Shown here in pieces: positions 17,672 through 25,706 of a DNA stretch of 64,000 bases. The notes below the pieces were generated by a model. That model was not told where the DNA came from and did not search any database. It saw only the letters and a program-made list of their open reading frames with translations. The translations under genes and the position numbers were made by a program. Source of the stretch: Actinacidiphila alni (GTDB lineage Bacteria; Actinomycetota; Actinomycetes; Streptomycetales; Streptomycetaceae); contig NZ_FONG01000017.1 in assembly GCF_900112845.1 (NCBI RefSeq), positions 1-64,000 on the forward strand, read 5' to 3'. Position 1 is the first letter of the stretch. Each line of letters opens with the position of its first letter.

Positions 17672-18320
17672 TGGTCGGGTCCGGCTCTCCTTGGGTTTCG
17701 GCCTCGAAACGCATCTGTGCGTGGTCGAGAACGGTGTCCGGGTCACGGCCGTTGGCCGCGAGCCAGTGGAGGAGGTCGGCGATGAGGTCCACGGTGAGGG
17801 AGTCGGCGGCGTGGAGCGCAGCCGAAGACGCGGTATCGGGTGTAGTGCGTCGGAGGACGTAGCGTTCGACGGCCTCGGCTCCCCGGACAGCGTAGGGATT
17901 GTGCCGGCGTTGGTCGGTAGAGCGAGCGAATTCGCAGGAGACCGTCTTGCCGGTCGGCGTGGGGAAGGCGGACCAGCCGGTGGAGACGCCGGAGACAAGA
18001 GTCAAGCCGCGGCCGTCGATGTCTTCGGGCCGGGAGTGCCCGGCGTGGGGCATGGCGCCGCCGGTGTCGTGGACTTCGAGTCGGATGGCGTCCTCGCGGG
18101 ATTCAAGGACCAGGGCAGCGGGCGTGCCCGCACCTACGTGACGGATGACATTGGTCGCCAATTCCGAGGCGGCCAGAGTCACGGCTTCGATGAGGTGAGC
18201 GGCATCCCAGGTGGCCAGATGTAAGCCGACGAGGTGGCGTAGTTCACCCACGACCTGAGGATCGGCCTCGAACGGAAGAAGGCAGCGGCGGGACGGACGA
18301 ATGGGCGGGCAGTCGTACAT
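17655..18320 (-). CDS. HATPase (RsbW/SpoIIAB-like anti-sigma family)
   Basis: The ATG at 18320 gives 221 residues. The GHKL fold is shown by the N-box segment AASELATNVIRH, the G1 motif VHDTGGAMP and the G2 motif DGRGLTLV. Proteins of this class bind ATP and usually sequester sigma factors or partner with anti-anti-sigma proteins. The last 75 residues form an extra helical region not found in minimal members. It is divergent from the XRE regulator at 18518, with a 27-bp palindrome between them, and overlaps the next gene by 17 bp. Confidence 0.8.
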   Translation of the reverse strand: MYDCPPIRPSRRCLLPFEADPQVVGELRHLVGLHLATWDAAHLIEAVTLAASELATNVIRHVGAGTPAALVLESREDAIRLEVHDTGGAMPHAGHSRPEDIDGRGLTLVSGVSTGWSAFPTPTGKTVSCEFARSTDQRRHNPYAVRGAEAVERYVLRRTTPDTASSAALHAADSLTVDLIADLLHWLAANGRDPDTVLDHAQMRFEAETQGEPDPTNDPLG

Positions 18321-18398
18321 GAGGAGGCAGCCTCTTCTCACAGCAAGGCAGTCACATGGTGTGTGCGCCTGGTGGCGCTCCGAGTACGAGTATGCCAC

Positions 18399-18425
18399 TG
18401 AGAAGTTTCTTCGTGTAACTTCTCA
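18399..18425. promoter_or_regulatory. 27-bp palindromic operator between HATPase and XRE genes
   Basis: Perfect 9-bp arms TGAGAAGTT and AACTTCTCA flank a 9-bp spacer in the divergent interval. The position, about 80 bp from the HATPase start and 93 bp from the XRE start, suggests binding by the XRE/DUF5753 regulator to control both directions. Confidence 0.65.
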
Positions 18426-18517
18426 TGAAAACTCCTCCCAAGAGATTCGGTAGATCGCCAACTGCCCCACGACATAGCCTCGTCCTGGCATCGAGCACAG
18501 GAACGAGGCGCGGCAGC

Positions 18518-19366
18518 ATGACATCTGGGCCCACCACTCGTCGCCGCCAGTTGGGCGCAACGATGCGCAAGCTGCGCGAGCGCAAGGGCATGACGTTGGA
18601 AGAGGCCGGGACGCGTGTCGGCGTATCCAAGGCGACGGTGAGCCGGTACGAGACGAAGGAAGGCCCGGTCAAGTGGCCGATCGTCGACGCACTGTGCCGT
18701 GAGTACGACGCGACCGAGGCCGAACGCCGGGCAGTGGTCGAGTGGGCGAAGTCTGCAAAAGAGCAAGGCTGGTGGGGGTCCCTGTCCGGCCCGCTCCCCG
18801 AGACGCTGAACCTGCTGCTGACGTTGGAAGACGAGGCTACCCGCGAGGACCACTTCGCTACCGTCTACGTACCTGGCCTGCTTCAGACCCGGGGATATAC
18901 GGAGGCGGTTCTCCACGCTTCGGAGATGCGACTGTCGGCCGCTGAAACGGAACGACAGGTCACGATCCGCCTCAAGCGACAGGGGATCCTCGATCGAGTC
19001 GATCCTCCGCACATCTGGGCTGTCCTGGACGAGTCCGTCATCCGTCGCGTCGTAGGTGGGCCAGCCGTCATGCGGGATCAACTTACGCATCTCGCATCGT
19101 GTGCGGAGTCGCCCAACATCACCGTGCAGATCCTCCCCTTCTCTACCGGTGCGCACGCCTCGGCCATGGGCAGCTTCGTCATCATCGGAGGCGCCGAACC
19201 GTCGCTGGACGTTGTCTACCTTGACATCCACACCGGCGCTCTGTTCATGGAGAAGGAAGACGAATTGGATACCTACCGCCGAGCCTTCGACTACCTACGC
19301 GCGCAAGCCCTCGGCCCAGCCGATTCCACAGCATCGATCCTCAAAGCCCGCGAGGAGATGCTGTGA
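18518..19366 (+). CDS. XRE-family regulator with DUF5753 domain (WhiJ-like)
   Basis: The ATG at 18518 (MTSGPTTRRRQLG) gives 282 residues. A frame-open extension to 18425 would run into the palindromic operator and is rejected. Residues about 14-67 are a lambda-repressor-type HTH (LEEAGTRVGVSKATVSRYE). Residues about 95-275 are the DUF5753 sensor domain with YVPGLLQTRGYTEAVL and FSTGAHASAMGSF. This is the large Streptomyces WhiJ-like family that controls development or responds to partner DUF397 proteins. It overlaps the DUF397 gene by 4 nt. Confidence 0.88.
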   Translation: MTSGPTTRRRQLGATMRKLRERKGMTLEEAGTRVGVSKATVSRYETKEGPVKWPIVDALCREYDATEAERRAVVEWAKSAKEQGWWGSLSGPLPETLNLLLTLEDEATREDHFATVYVPGLLQTRGYTEAVLHASEMRLSAAETERQVTIRLKRQGILDRVDPPHIWAVLDESVIRRVVGGPAVMRDQLTHLASCAESPNITVQILPFSTGAHASAMGSFVIIGGAEPSLDVVYLDIHTGALFMEKEDELDTYRRAFDYLRAQALGPADSTASILKAREEML

Positions 19367-19566
19367 CCGCCAACCGCAGGAAATGGTTCAAGTCCTCATA
19401 CAGCGGTGGCGCAAACACCGATTGCGTCGAGGTCGCGGTCAGCGGCGACGGGCTGCTGGTGCGGGATTCAAAGGATGCGGAGGGGCCCGTGCTTGGGTTT
19501 TCGCGGGATGCCTGGGGGGCGTTCCTGCGGGAGGTACGGGGTGGTGAGCTGGTCGATGAGGGGTGA
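19363..19566 (+). CDS. DUF397 protein (WhiJ partner)
   Basis: This 67-residue protein starts at the GTG of a GTGA overlap with the XRE gene. It has the DUF397 pattern: WFKSSYSGGANTDCVEVA, VRDSKD, then FSRDAWGAFLREVR. DUF397 proteins are encoded beside XRE/DUF5753 regulators and are thought to modulate them; some authors treat the pair as toxin-antitoxin-like. Its 3' end overlaps the next gene. Confidence 0.9.
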   Translation: MTANRRKWFKSSYSGGANTDCVEVAVSGDGLLVRDSKDAEGPVLGFSRDAWGAFLREVRGGELVDEG

Positions 19567-20101
19567 GCTTGCGATCGTCCGGTGGGCCGGGGGCGGGCCC
19601 GGTGACGACGGTGGGGTGGGGCGGTTGTTGGCGGGTTATCACCTGCGGACCGAGGCCGAGAAGGGGAGGGCCGTTGTGGGTGTGGGGGAGTTGCCGGAGA
19701 GGTATCGGGGGGAGGTCGTGGACCCCGGGGCGGCGTTCCGGGGGGATGCGGTGCTGGTGGCCGTGAGTGGGGGCGCCGCGGTGGGGTGCGTGGTGGTGAC
19801 CGCGCCGGACGGCGGGCGCGCGGAGATCAAGAGGCTGTGGACGGAGCCGGAGTTCCGGGGGCGGGGGGTCGCGTCCGGGCTGGTCGGGGCGGCGATCGAG
19901 CATGCGGCGGCGAGCGGCGTCAGCACCGTACGGCTGTCGGTGTGGGAGTGGCGGACGGGGGCCGTCGCGCTCTATGAGCGGCTGGGGTTCCGCGTCGTGG
20001 AGTCATGGGACGCGCGGGACCGCCTGGTGTGCATGGAACGGGGTACGGTCCCGGGCCGCGGAGCGGGTGAGGGTGCGGTGGGCGCGGTGGAGGAGGAGTA
20101 G
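19556..20101 (+). CDS. GNAT-family N-acetyltransferase
   Basis: The ATG at 19556 overlaps DUF397 by 11 bp and gives 181 residues. The GNAT acetyl-CoA-binding motif A is evident in RLWTEPEFRGRGVASGLVGAAIEHA (Q/RxxGxG/A as RGRGVA), followed by the ALYERLGF motif B. The substrate is unknown. The last 99 bp overlap antisense with the end of the membrane-protein gene at 20003-21106, and the final 20 residues are Gly/Glu-rich and may be an extension. Confidence 0.85.
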   Translation: MRGELAIVRWAGGGPGDDGGVGRLLAGYHLRTEAEKGRAVVGVGELPERYRGEVVDPGAAFRGDAVLVAVSGGAAVGCVVVTAPDGGRAEIKRLWTEPEFRGRGVASGLVGAAIEHAAASGVSTVRLSVWEWRTGAVALYERLGFRVVESWDARDRLVCMERGTVPGRGAGEGAVGAVEEE

Positions 20102-21106
20102 GGCGGCCAGGGAGAAGAGGGCACTGCCGGTCAGGGCCGTGGGGAGCGGGGTGTCCAGGGACGGGGACTGGGTGAAGCCGACCCAGATGTAGGTGAGGAC
20201 GGCGGCGGTCGCGAGGGCCAGGCGGTGGGCGGGGGTCCAGGCGGGGCTGCGGGTCCAGCGCAGGGTGAGGGTGACGAAGGCGGCGGCGACCAGGAGCCAG
20301 AGGGCGCTGTCGTACCAGTCGGGGACGCCGGACGGGAGCAGGCCGCCGCGGGCCCAGTGGAAGGAGGCCGCGGCGAAGGCGACGGCGCCGACCGTACGAG
20401 GGCGGGGGACGGTGCGGCCGGCGTGCGGGGTGGGGCGGGCCGGGAGGCGGAAGGCGACGGCGATCAGGGCGAGGATGACGGCGCCGCAGCCGATGAGCTG
20501 TGCGGGCGAGGCCATGAAGTGCTCGCTGTGCTGCTGCTCGTAGGAGAGGAAGACGGAGTCGGCGAGGAAGGCGAGGGCGACCAGGGGCAGCCCGATCCGG
20601 CCGCCGAGCCAGGGGCGGGGGCCGCCGGCCTGGTACGAGTCGCGTGCGAAGGTTTCGACGAGGACGATCGGGACGCAGATGCTCCACACGGTGTGAATGG
20701 CCAGCACGTCCTGGATCATCCCGAGGCTGGTGCCGAGGAAGGGGACGTACGTGCCCGCGTACGCGCCGGCCATGTCGTAGCCGCCGTAGTGCGGATTCCA
20801 CAGCATCTGGTCGATGGGGCCCTCCTCGACCAGGGCGTACGCCGACGCGAGCACGATCATCGTCGGCCAGCCGCGGCCGGCCCTGCGGGTGACCTCGCGG
20901 ATCAGTACGGCGCCGCCGCCGTACATCGGCGCCAGGAGCAGGACGAACGGCAGCGCCGTCAGCGGCTGATTGCCGAGCAGATACTCCCCGATGAGCGGTG
21001 CGAGGAAGAAGAGGGCCAGGGCGAGGCGGATCCGGTGGTATGGCCGGGGCGCGGAAACGGCGGTCCGTTCCGCTTTCGCGCCCGTCGGCGATGTCCTTGA
21101 AGGCAT
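20003..21106 (-). CDS. Polytopic membrane protein, unknown function
   Basis: The ATG at 21106 (MPSRTSPTGAK) gives 367 residues. After a charged N-terminus of about 25 residues there are roughly nine or ten hydrophobic segments (for example LALALFFLAPLIGEYLLG and FVLLLAPMYGGGAVLI). Conserved-looking loops EEGPIDQMLWNP and YDMAGAYAGTYVP lie between them. No transporter or enzyme signature is recognised. Its 3' end overlaps the convergent GNAT gene by 99 bp, so one of the two C-termini could be longer than in relatives. Confidence 0.7.
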   Translation of the reverse strand: MPSRTSPTGAKAERTAVSAPRPYHRIRLALALFFLAPLIGEYLLGNQPLTALPFVLLLAPMYGGGAVLIREVTRRAGRGWPTMIVLASAYALVEEGPIDQMLWNPHYGGYDMAGAYAGTYVPFLGTSLGMIQDVLAIHTVWSICVPIVLVETFARDSYQAGGPRPWLGGRIGLPLVALAFLADSVFLSYEQQHSEHFMASPAQLIGCGAVILALIAVAFRLPARPTPHAGRTVPRPRTVGAVAFAAASFHWARGGLLPSGVPDWYDSALWLLVAAAFVTLTLRWTRSPAWTPAHRLALATAAVLTYIWVGFTQSPSLDTPLPTALTGSALFSLAALLLLHRAHRTLTRSAARDRTPFHAHQAVPRVP

Positions 21107-21212
21107 GCTCCCGACGCTAGGCACGCCCCGGCGCCGCGGCCTCGGCCGATCGGCCGGACCCGTTGGCCGGTCGGCCAGACCCCCTTGGCCGGTCGGCCGG
21201 AAAAGCTCCCCC

Positions 21213-21884
21213 CTACTCCCCTGCGTCGTGCGCCAGCAGCGCCAGCTGGATCCGGTTCTCGACCCCGGCCTTGCCGAGCGCGCTCGACAGATGCACCTTC
21301 ACCGTGCCCACCGACAGATGCAGCCGGGCGCCGATCTCCGTGTTGGACAGGCCCTCCGCGACGGCCGCGGCGACGGCCCGTTCCCGTTCGGAGAGGCCCG
21401 CGAGCCGGGCCCTGGCGGCCTCGGCCCGGGTGTCGGAGGCGGAGGCGGTGGAGGCCGAGGCGGCGTGGGCGATGAGGGCGCGGGCCGCGTCGGGCGAGAG
21501 CGCGGGGTCGCCGTGCGCGGCGCGGCGGACGGCGGCGACGATCTCCTCGGGCTCGGTGTGCTTGAGCAGATAGCCCGCCGCGCCGGCCCGTACCGCCTCC
21601 AGGACGGTGTCCTCGGCGCCGAAGGTGGTCAGCACGATGACTTGGGGCGCCGGGTCGCGGCCGGTGAGCGCGCGGGTGGCGGTGATGCCGTCCATGACGG
21701 GCATGCGGATGTCCATGAGGACGACGTCGGGGCGGTGCTGCCGTACGGCGCCGGGTACGGCCGCGCCGTCCGCGACCTCGCCGACGACCTCGATGCCGTC
21801 GGCGCCGCGCAGCATCATCTTCAGGCCCGCGCGGACCAGCGGGTCGTCGTCGACCAGCAGGACGCGGACGGTGCTCTCGTTCAC
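21213..21884 (-). CDS. NarL/LuxR-family response regulator
   Basis: The GTG at 21884 overlaps the kinase stop by 4 nt and gives 223 residues. The receiver domain has acidic pocket VDDDP, phospho-acceptor Asp58 in VVLMDIRMPVMDG and Lys in YLLKH. An Ala/Ser-rich linker leads to a LuxR HTH (LSERERAVAAAVAEGLSNTEIGARL, VKVHLSSALGK). It acts with the adjacent sensor kinase as a two-component system. The signal and targets are unknown. Confidence 0.93.
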   Translation of the reverse strand: MNESTVRVLLVDDDPLVRAGLKMMLRGADGIEVVGEVADGAAVPGAVRQHRPDVVLMDIRMPVMDGITATRALTGRDPAPQVIVLTTFGAEDTVLEAVRAGAAGYLLKHTEPEEIVAAVRRAAHGDPALSPDAARALIAHAASASTASASDTRAEAARARLAGLSERERAVAAAVAEGLSNTEIGARLHLSVGTVKVHLSSALGKAGVENRIQLALLAHDAGE

Positions 21885-23215
21885 CGGCTCACCTCGCTCG
21901 CGGGCCACGGTAGCCGGACGCGTACGGTGAACACGCCGTCCGCGGCGCCGTGTTCGAGGGTGCCGCCGTCCAGCGAGACGCGCTCGCCGAGGCCGACGAG
22001 CCCGGCGCCGGCGCCGGGCAACACCCCCGTCGGCGTACGGGGACGGCAATCCGGCCCCGGCGGAAGCGAGTTGGCGACCGTCACGACGAGGTCCGCGCCG
22101 GGAGTGCCGCTCAGCCGTACGGTCGTCCGCGAACCGGGCGCGTGCTTGCGGGAGTTGGTCAACGCCTCCTGGACGGCGCGGTACGCGGTCCGCTGGAGCT
22201 GCGGGCGCAGGCCCGCGACGGCGGAGGGCTCGGTGTCGTCGCGGAAGTCCACGGACTGGCCTGCGGCCCGCGCCTCCGTCACCAGGGCGGCGACGTCGGC
22301 GAGCCGGGGCTGCGGGGCGGTGGGCGCCGGGCCGTTCGGGGAGTCGTCGGAGCGGAGCACCACCAGCACTTCGCGCAGTTCCTCCAGCGCCTGGTGGGCG
22401 TTGTCGCGGATGACGCGGACGCTCTCCTCGGCCTCGGCGGCGTCGAGAGCCGGGCCTCCCCCGTCGCCCCTCATGCGGTACGCGAGCGCGCCCGCGTGCA
22501 TCGACAGCAGCGAGATCCGGTGCGCGAGCACGTCGTGCATCTCCCTTGCGATGGCGGTGCGTTCGGCGCGGCGGGTGTCGGCGAGGCGGCGGGCGTGCTC
22601 GGCCCGTTCACGGATCGCGTCCGCCCTTTCACGGATCGCGTCCTGACGTTCCCGCTCGGCGTCGGCGCGTTGCCGCTCGGCGTCGGCCCGCTCCCGTTCC
22701 GCGTCCGCCCGCAGCCGGACGAGGAGTTGGCGGCGCGAGCGCAGGGCGCTGCCCCAGGCGAAGAAGACCAGGTAGTACGTGACGGAGAAGGCCGCCGCCG
22801 TCCAGTCGGCGTGGTGCGGGTCGGACAGCAGCAGCGCGTCGGGCACGGACGCGGCCACGAACAGGCCGAGCACCGGCAGCGCGCGGCGCGGCGGCTCGTA
22901 CAGCGCGAGGTTCGCCGTGATGACCATGCCCGCGCCGAACACGCTGTTGGACATCGCGAGCGCCGGCACGGCCAGCAGCGCGACCGCCATCGGGTGGCGG
23001 CGCCGCCACCACAGCGACAGGCAGGCGAGCGCGCCGAGCGGCAGGTCGACGGCCTGCATCCACACCGGCCGGTCCTCGTGCGCGGCGGCGATCCCGTACA
23101 CCACCATGCCGACCAGGACGGCGAAGCACAGCGTGGCCGCGTCCACGGCCAGGTCGCGGGCGGTGCGGCGCCACGGGGTGTCCTGGAGGTGGGTACGGGG
23201 GTCGGCGGCGGTCAT
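21881..23215 (-). CDS. Sensor histidine kinase (HisKA_3 type)
   Basis: This 444-residue kinase has about five N-terminal membrane segments (roughly residues 24-155) with no large external domain. A long charged coiled coil follows (about 165-215), made of near-repeats of ADAERER and DAIRERA. The dimerisation helix carries phospho-acceptor His227 in REMHDVLAHRISL. The HATPase_c domain has NSRKHA and GAGLVGLGER. It probably senses a membrane or intracellular cue through the helices. It overlaps the PfkB gene upstream and the regulator downstream by 4 nt each. Confidence 0.92.
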   Translation of the reverse strand: MTAADPRTHLQDTPWRRTARDLAVDAATLCFAVLVGMVVYGIAAAHEDRPVWMQAVDLPLGALACLSLWWRRRHPMAVALLAVPALAMSNSVFGAGMVITANLALYEPPRRALPVLGLFVAASVPDALLLSDPHHADWTAAAFSVTYYLVFFAWGSALRSRRQLLVRLRADAERERADAERQRADAERERQDAIRERADAIRERAEHARRLADTRRAERTAIAREMHDVLAHRISLLSMHAGALAYRMRGDGGGPALDAAEAEESVRVIRDNAHQALEELREVLVVLRSDDSPNGPAPTAPQPRLADVAALVTEARAAGQSVDFRDDTEPSAVAGLRPQLQRTAYRAVQEALTNSRKHAPGSRTTVRLSGTPGADLVVTVANSLPPGPDCRPRTPTGVLPGAGAGLVGLGERVSLDGGTLEHGAADGVFTVRVRLPWPASEVSR

Positions 23216-24297
23216 TCCCCGAGCGTAGGGGTGGCGGGGTGCGGGACCGGGGAGCCCTCGCGCATCCAGGCGCGCGTGCCGAAGGAGGCGCAGGAGGCGG
23301 TGGCCACGGCGGAGGCGTACGCCAGGGCCGTACGGAAGGCGCCGGCCGTGAGGCGGCCGCCGGTGAGACGGTCGGCCGTGAGGCGGTCGGCCGTGAGCTG
23401 GTCGGCTGTGCGGCGGTCGGCCGTGAGCTGGTCAGCCGTGAGGGGGTCGGCGGGAGGCGCCGCGAGGACGTACGCGAGGGCGCCGTGCAGGACGTCGCCC
23501 GCGCCGAGGGTGTCGGCGATACGGGCGGCGGGGGCGACGGGCAGTTCGCCGCGGGCGCCCCCGGGCCCGGCCCAGACCACCGGGTCGCCGCCGTGCGTGA
23601 CGGCGGCCCACGGGACCCCGGCACCGGAGGACGCCAGAAAGTCCAGCACCTGAGCGGGAGTTGACGCCTCAGGCGGCCGGAAGTCCGCCGAGCAGACGGC
23701 CACGTCGATGAACGGCAGCAGCTCCTCCGTCCCCGGCTTCCAGCTCCCGCCGTCGAGGACGGTACGCCGCCCGGCGGTACGGGCCGCCCGCGCGACGGCG
23801 ATGGCCGGCCCGATGTGGTGGCCGTCGCACTCGACCACGTCGGCGCCCGCGACCAGCTCCGCCACGTACGGGCCGGGCGGTACGGCGACGGGCCGGCCGG
23901 TGGTGTTGAGGGACGCGACGGCGCGCTCGCCCGTGGCGGCGGTGACGAGGATCGAGGAGACGGCGGGCGGCGCATCGGAGTCGGCGGCCAAGTCCACGAC
24001 GCGGACGCCGAGTTGGGCCAGGTCGGCGGTGACGCCCGCGGCCAGCGGGTGGCCGCCGACCGCCGTGAGCAGGGTGGCCTCGCCGCCGAGATGGCTGAAA
24101 GCCGCGGCGGCGTTGGCGGCCGGGCCGCCCGCGGCGACGGTCTGCGCGCGGGCGGTGACCTTCTCGTTCGCGGCGGGCACGTGGTCGACCAGCTGGATGA
24201 TGTCGAGCGTGGTGAGCCCGACGAACAGGCCGCGCGGCGGGCGGCGTCCGCCGCGTACGGTCGGGTCCCCTGTCACGTCCTCCGGATCTCGCGTCAC
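23212..24297 (-). CDS. PfkB-family carbohydrate kinase
   Basis: The 361-residue protein shows the PfkB N-terminal glycine motif GGPAANAAAAFSHLGG and the C-terminal signature DTLGAGDVLHGAL, in which the Asp is the catalytic base. It would phosphorylate a sugar or nucleoside; relatives include ribokinase-like enzymes. Between about residues 295 and 330 a run of LTADR/LTADQ pentapeptides is inserted, encoded by a 15-bp tandem repeat. The gene overlaps the histidine kinase by 4 nt, an unexpected partnership. Confidence 0.88.
   Translation of the reverse strand: MTRDPEDVTGDPTVRGGRRPPRGLFVGLTTLDIIQLVDHVPAANEKVTARAQTVAAGGPAANAAAAFSHLGGEATLLTAVGGHPLAAGVTADLAQLGVRVVDLAADSDAPPAVSSILVTAATGERAVASLNTTGRPVAVPPGPYVAELVAGADVVECDGHHIGPAIAVARAARTAGRRTVLDGGSWKPGTEELLPFIDVAVCSADFRPPEASTPAQVLDFLASSGAGVPWAAVTHGGDPVVWAGPGGARGELPVAPAARIADTLGAGDVLHGALAYVLAAPPADPLTADQLTADRRTADQLTADRLTADRLTGGRLTAGAFRTALAYASAVATASCASFGTRAWMREGSPVPHPATPTLGE
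23346..23450. repeat. 15-bp tandem repeat inside the PfkB gene
   Basis: About seven near-identical 15-bp units (GTGAGGCGGTCGGCC type) encode LTADR/LTADQ pentapeptides on the minus strand. The repeat keeps the frame, so copy-number change would lengthen or shorten a surface loop without frameshift. Confidence 0.75.
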
Positions 24298-24348
24298 CCG
24301 CCCATGGTGCCGCGCCCCGCCGCGCGCCGGGCGTCCGGCGCAGGCGCG

Positions 24349-25110
24349 TCAGTCGGAAGTGGAAGCGGAGGCCGAGGCGGAGACGGAGGCCGGAGTCGAA
24401 GCGGTGTCCACGAGGAGCTGCTGGAAACGCCGCTCGAAGTCGCGCGGATCGGCGCTCAGCGATTCCTTGACCATCGCCGCGAACTCGTCGACGACGACCT
24501 CGTACGCCCCGTCCCGCACGCCGTCGAGGGCGCGCCGGGCCACGTCGGCCGGGGCCACCTTGGGCACGTCGAGCCCCCTGGTCATGTCGGTGTCCGCCGC
24601 TCCGAGGTGCACCGAGGTGACGGCGGTGCCCTGGGCGGCCAGTTCCTGGCGCAGGGCGTTGCCCATGCTCCAGACCGCGGCCTTGGAGACGGCGTACGCG
24701 CTGCTGCCGGGGAAGACGAACCATGACGCGGAGGACGCGATGTTCAGCATGGCGCCGCCGCCGTTGGCGGCCAGGACCGGCGCGAAGGCGCGGGCCATGG
24801 ACAGCGTGCCCCACAGGTTCACCTCCAGGGTGGCGCGGACGGCGGCCAGGTCCCCGAGCAGGAGGCCGCCGCCGATTCCGGCGTTGTTGACGAGCAGGTC
24901 GACGTCGTGTGCCGTACGGGCGGCCGCCGCCACGGCCGCGGGGTCGGTGATGTCCAGGGCGAGGGTCTCGACGCCGTCGAGGTCGATCGCCTCGGGGCGG
25001 CGGGCGGTCGCGTAGACCTTCGCGCCGCGCCGGCGGAGTTCGGCGGCGAGGGCGCGGCCGATGCCGCGATTGGCTCCGGTGACGAGCGCGGTGGCTCCGT
25101 GGATGTCCAT
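24349..25110 (-). CDS. Short-chain dehydrogenase/reductase
   Basis: The 253-residue protein has the classical SDR motifs: the NAD(P)-binding TGANRGIG near residue 11, NNAG, the catalytic Ser in NIASSASW, and YAVSK (Tyr-x3-Lys). The C-terminal 20 residues are a Ser/Ala/Thr repeat tail. The start at 25110 appears leaderless: the TAGCGT box ends 7 nt upstream. The promoter has a MerR-type long spacer and dyad, and the MerR gene at 25264 is divergent, so this enzyme is probably its target. The substrate is unknown. Confidence 0.9.
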   Translation of the reverse strand: MDIHGATALVTGANRGIGRALAAELRRRGAKVYATARRPEAIDLDGVETLALDITDPAAVAAAARTAHDVDLLVNNAGIGGGLLLGDLAAVRATLEVNLWGTLSMARAFAPVLAANGGGAMLNIASSASWFVFPGSSAYAVSKAAVWSMGNALRQELAAQGTAVTSVHLGAADTDMTRGLDVPKVAPADVARRALDGVRDGAYEVVVDEFAAMVKESLSADPRDFERRFQQLLVDTASTPASVSASASASTSD

Positions 25111-25117
25111 GGCACGT

Positions 25118-25149
25118 ACGCTAGAACCTGACGTTGGCGTGAGGTTCAA
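25118..25149 (-). promoter_or_regulatory. MerR-type promoter/operator of the SDR gene
   Basis: On the minus strand TTGAAC (-35) and TAGCGT (-10) are separated by 20 bp, the stretched spacing that MerR activators compensate. An inverted repeat AACCT...AGGTT (25125-25146) fills the spacer. The -10 box ends 7 nt before the SDR ATG, implying a leaderless mRNA. Confidence 0.65.
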
Positions 25150-25256
25150 GTCGGATCGGGCGGGATGTCCACGTCGGACCGGGCGCGAGGTCCGGGTCAG
25201 CCCGGGGGGAAAGGTTCGAGTCCGACCGGGCGGGAGGCCCGAGTCGGACGGGCGGG
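25142..25256. repeat. Five tandem 22-24-bp repeats upstream of merR
   Basis: Five degenerate units of the form AGGTTCGAGTCCGACCGGG begin at 25142, 25165, 25188, 25212 and 25235, ending just before the merR Shine-Dalgarno. They sit in the divergent SDR/merR interval and partly overlap the SDR -35 box. Confidence 0.7.
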
Positions 25257-25263
25257 AGGTCGT

Positions 25264-25659
25264 ATGCGGATCGGAGAGGTCGCCCGCGGTGCGGGCGTGA
25301 GCGTGCGCGCGCTGCGGTACTACGAGGAGCAGGGGCTGCTCGTGGCCGAGCGCATGCCGAGCGGTCACCGGCGGTATCCGAAGTCGGCGGTGGAGCGGGT
25401 GCGGTTCATCCAGCTGCTCTACGCGGCCGGGCTGAACAGCAGGACGATCCTGCAGATCCTGCCGTTCCTCGACACCCTCGTCGCCACGCCCCGGATGACG
25501 CAGCGGCTCAGGGACGAACGCGACCGGCTCCGGACGCAGATCGACGATCTGACCACGGTGTGCGACCGGCTCGACGAGCTGATCGGCCTGGCCGTACGGG
25601 CGGAGTCCGCGCCGGCCGAATGCGCCGCCCGGGAAGAGGGGAAGCCGGCGGATCCGTAA
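25264..25659 (+). CDS. MerR-family transcriptional regulator
   Basis: The 131-residue protein starts at ATG 25264 after GGGAGG. The winged HTH is standard (MRIGEVARGAGVSVRALRYY, then GHRRYPKSAVERVRFIQ). A coiled-coil dimerisation helix and a short C-terminus with a single Cys (AECAAREE) follow. The absence of a Cys-rich metal loop suggests an organic or redox ligand. It is divergent from the SDR gene, whose promoter has the expected 20-bp spacer. Confidence 0.92.
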   Translation: MRIGEVARGAGVSVRALRYYEEQGLLVAERMPSGHRRYPKSAVERVRFIQLLYAAGLNSRTILQILPFLDTLVATPRMTQRLRDERDRLRTQIDDLTTVCDRLDELIGLAVRAESAPAECAAREEGKPADP

Positions 25660-25706
25660 GCCCGCAGGCCCGGGTCTGCGGGCCCGTAAGCGAGCCCCAA
25701 CTCCCC

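Noticed and set aside
18425-18517. Upstream ATG for the first WhiJ-like gene
   Set aside because: It begins at the last base of the 27-bp operator, and the extra 31 residues do not look conserved; ATG 18518 starts at the usual family N-terminus.
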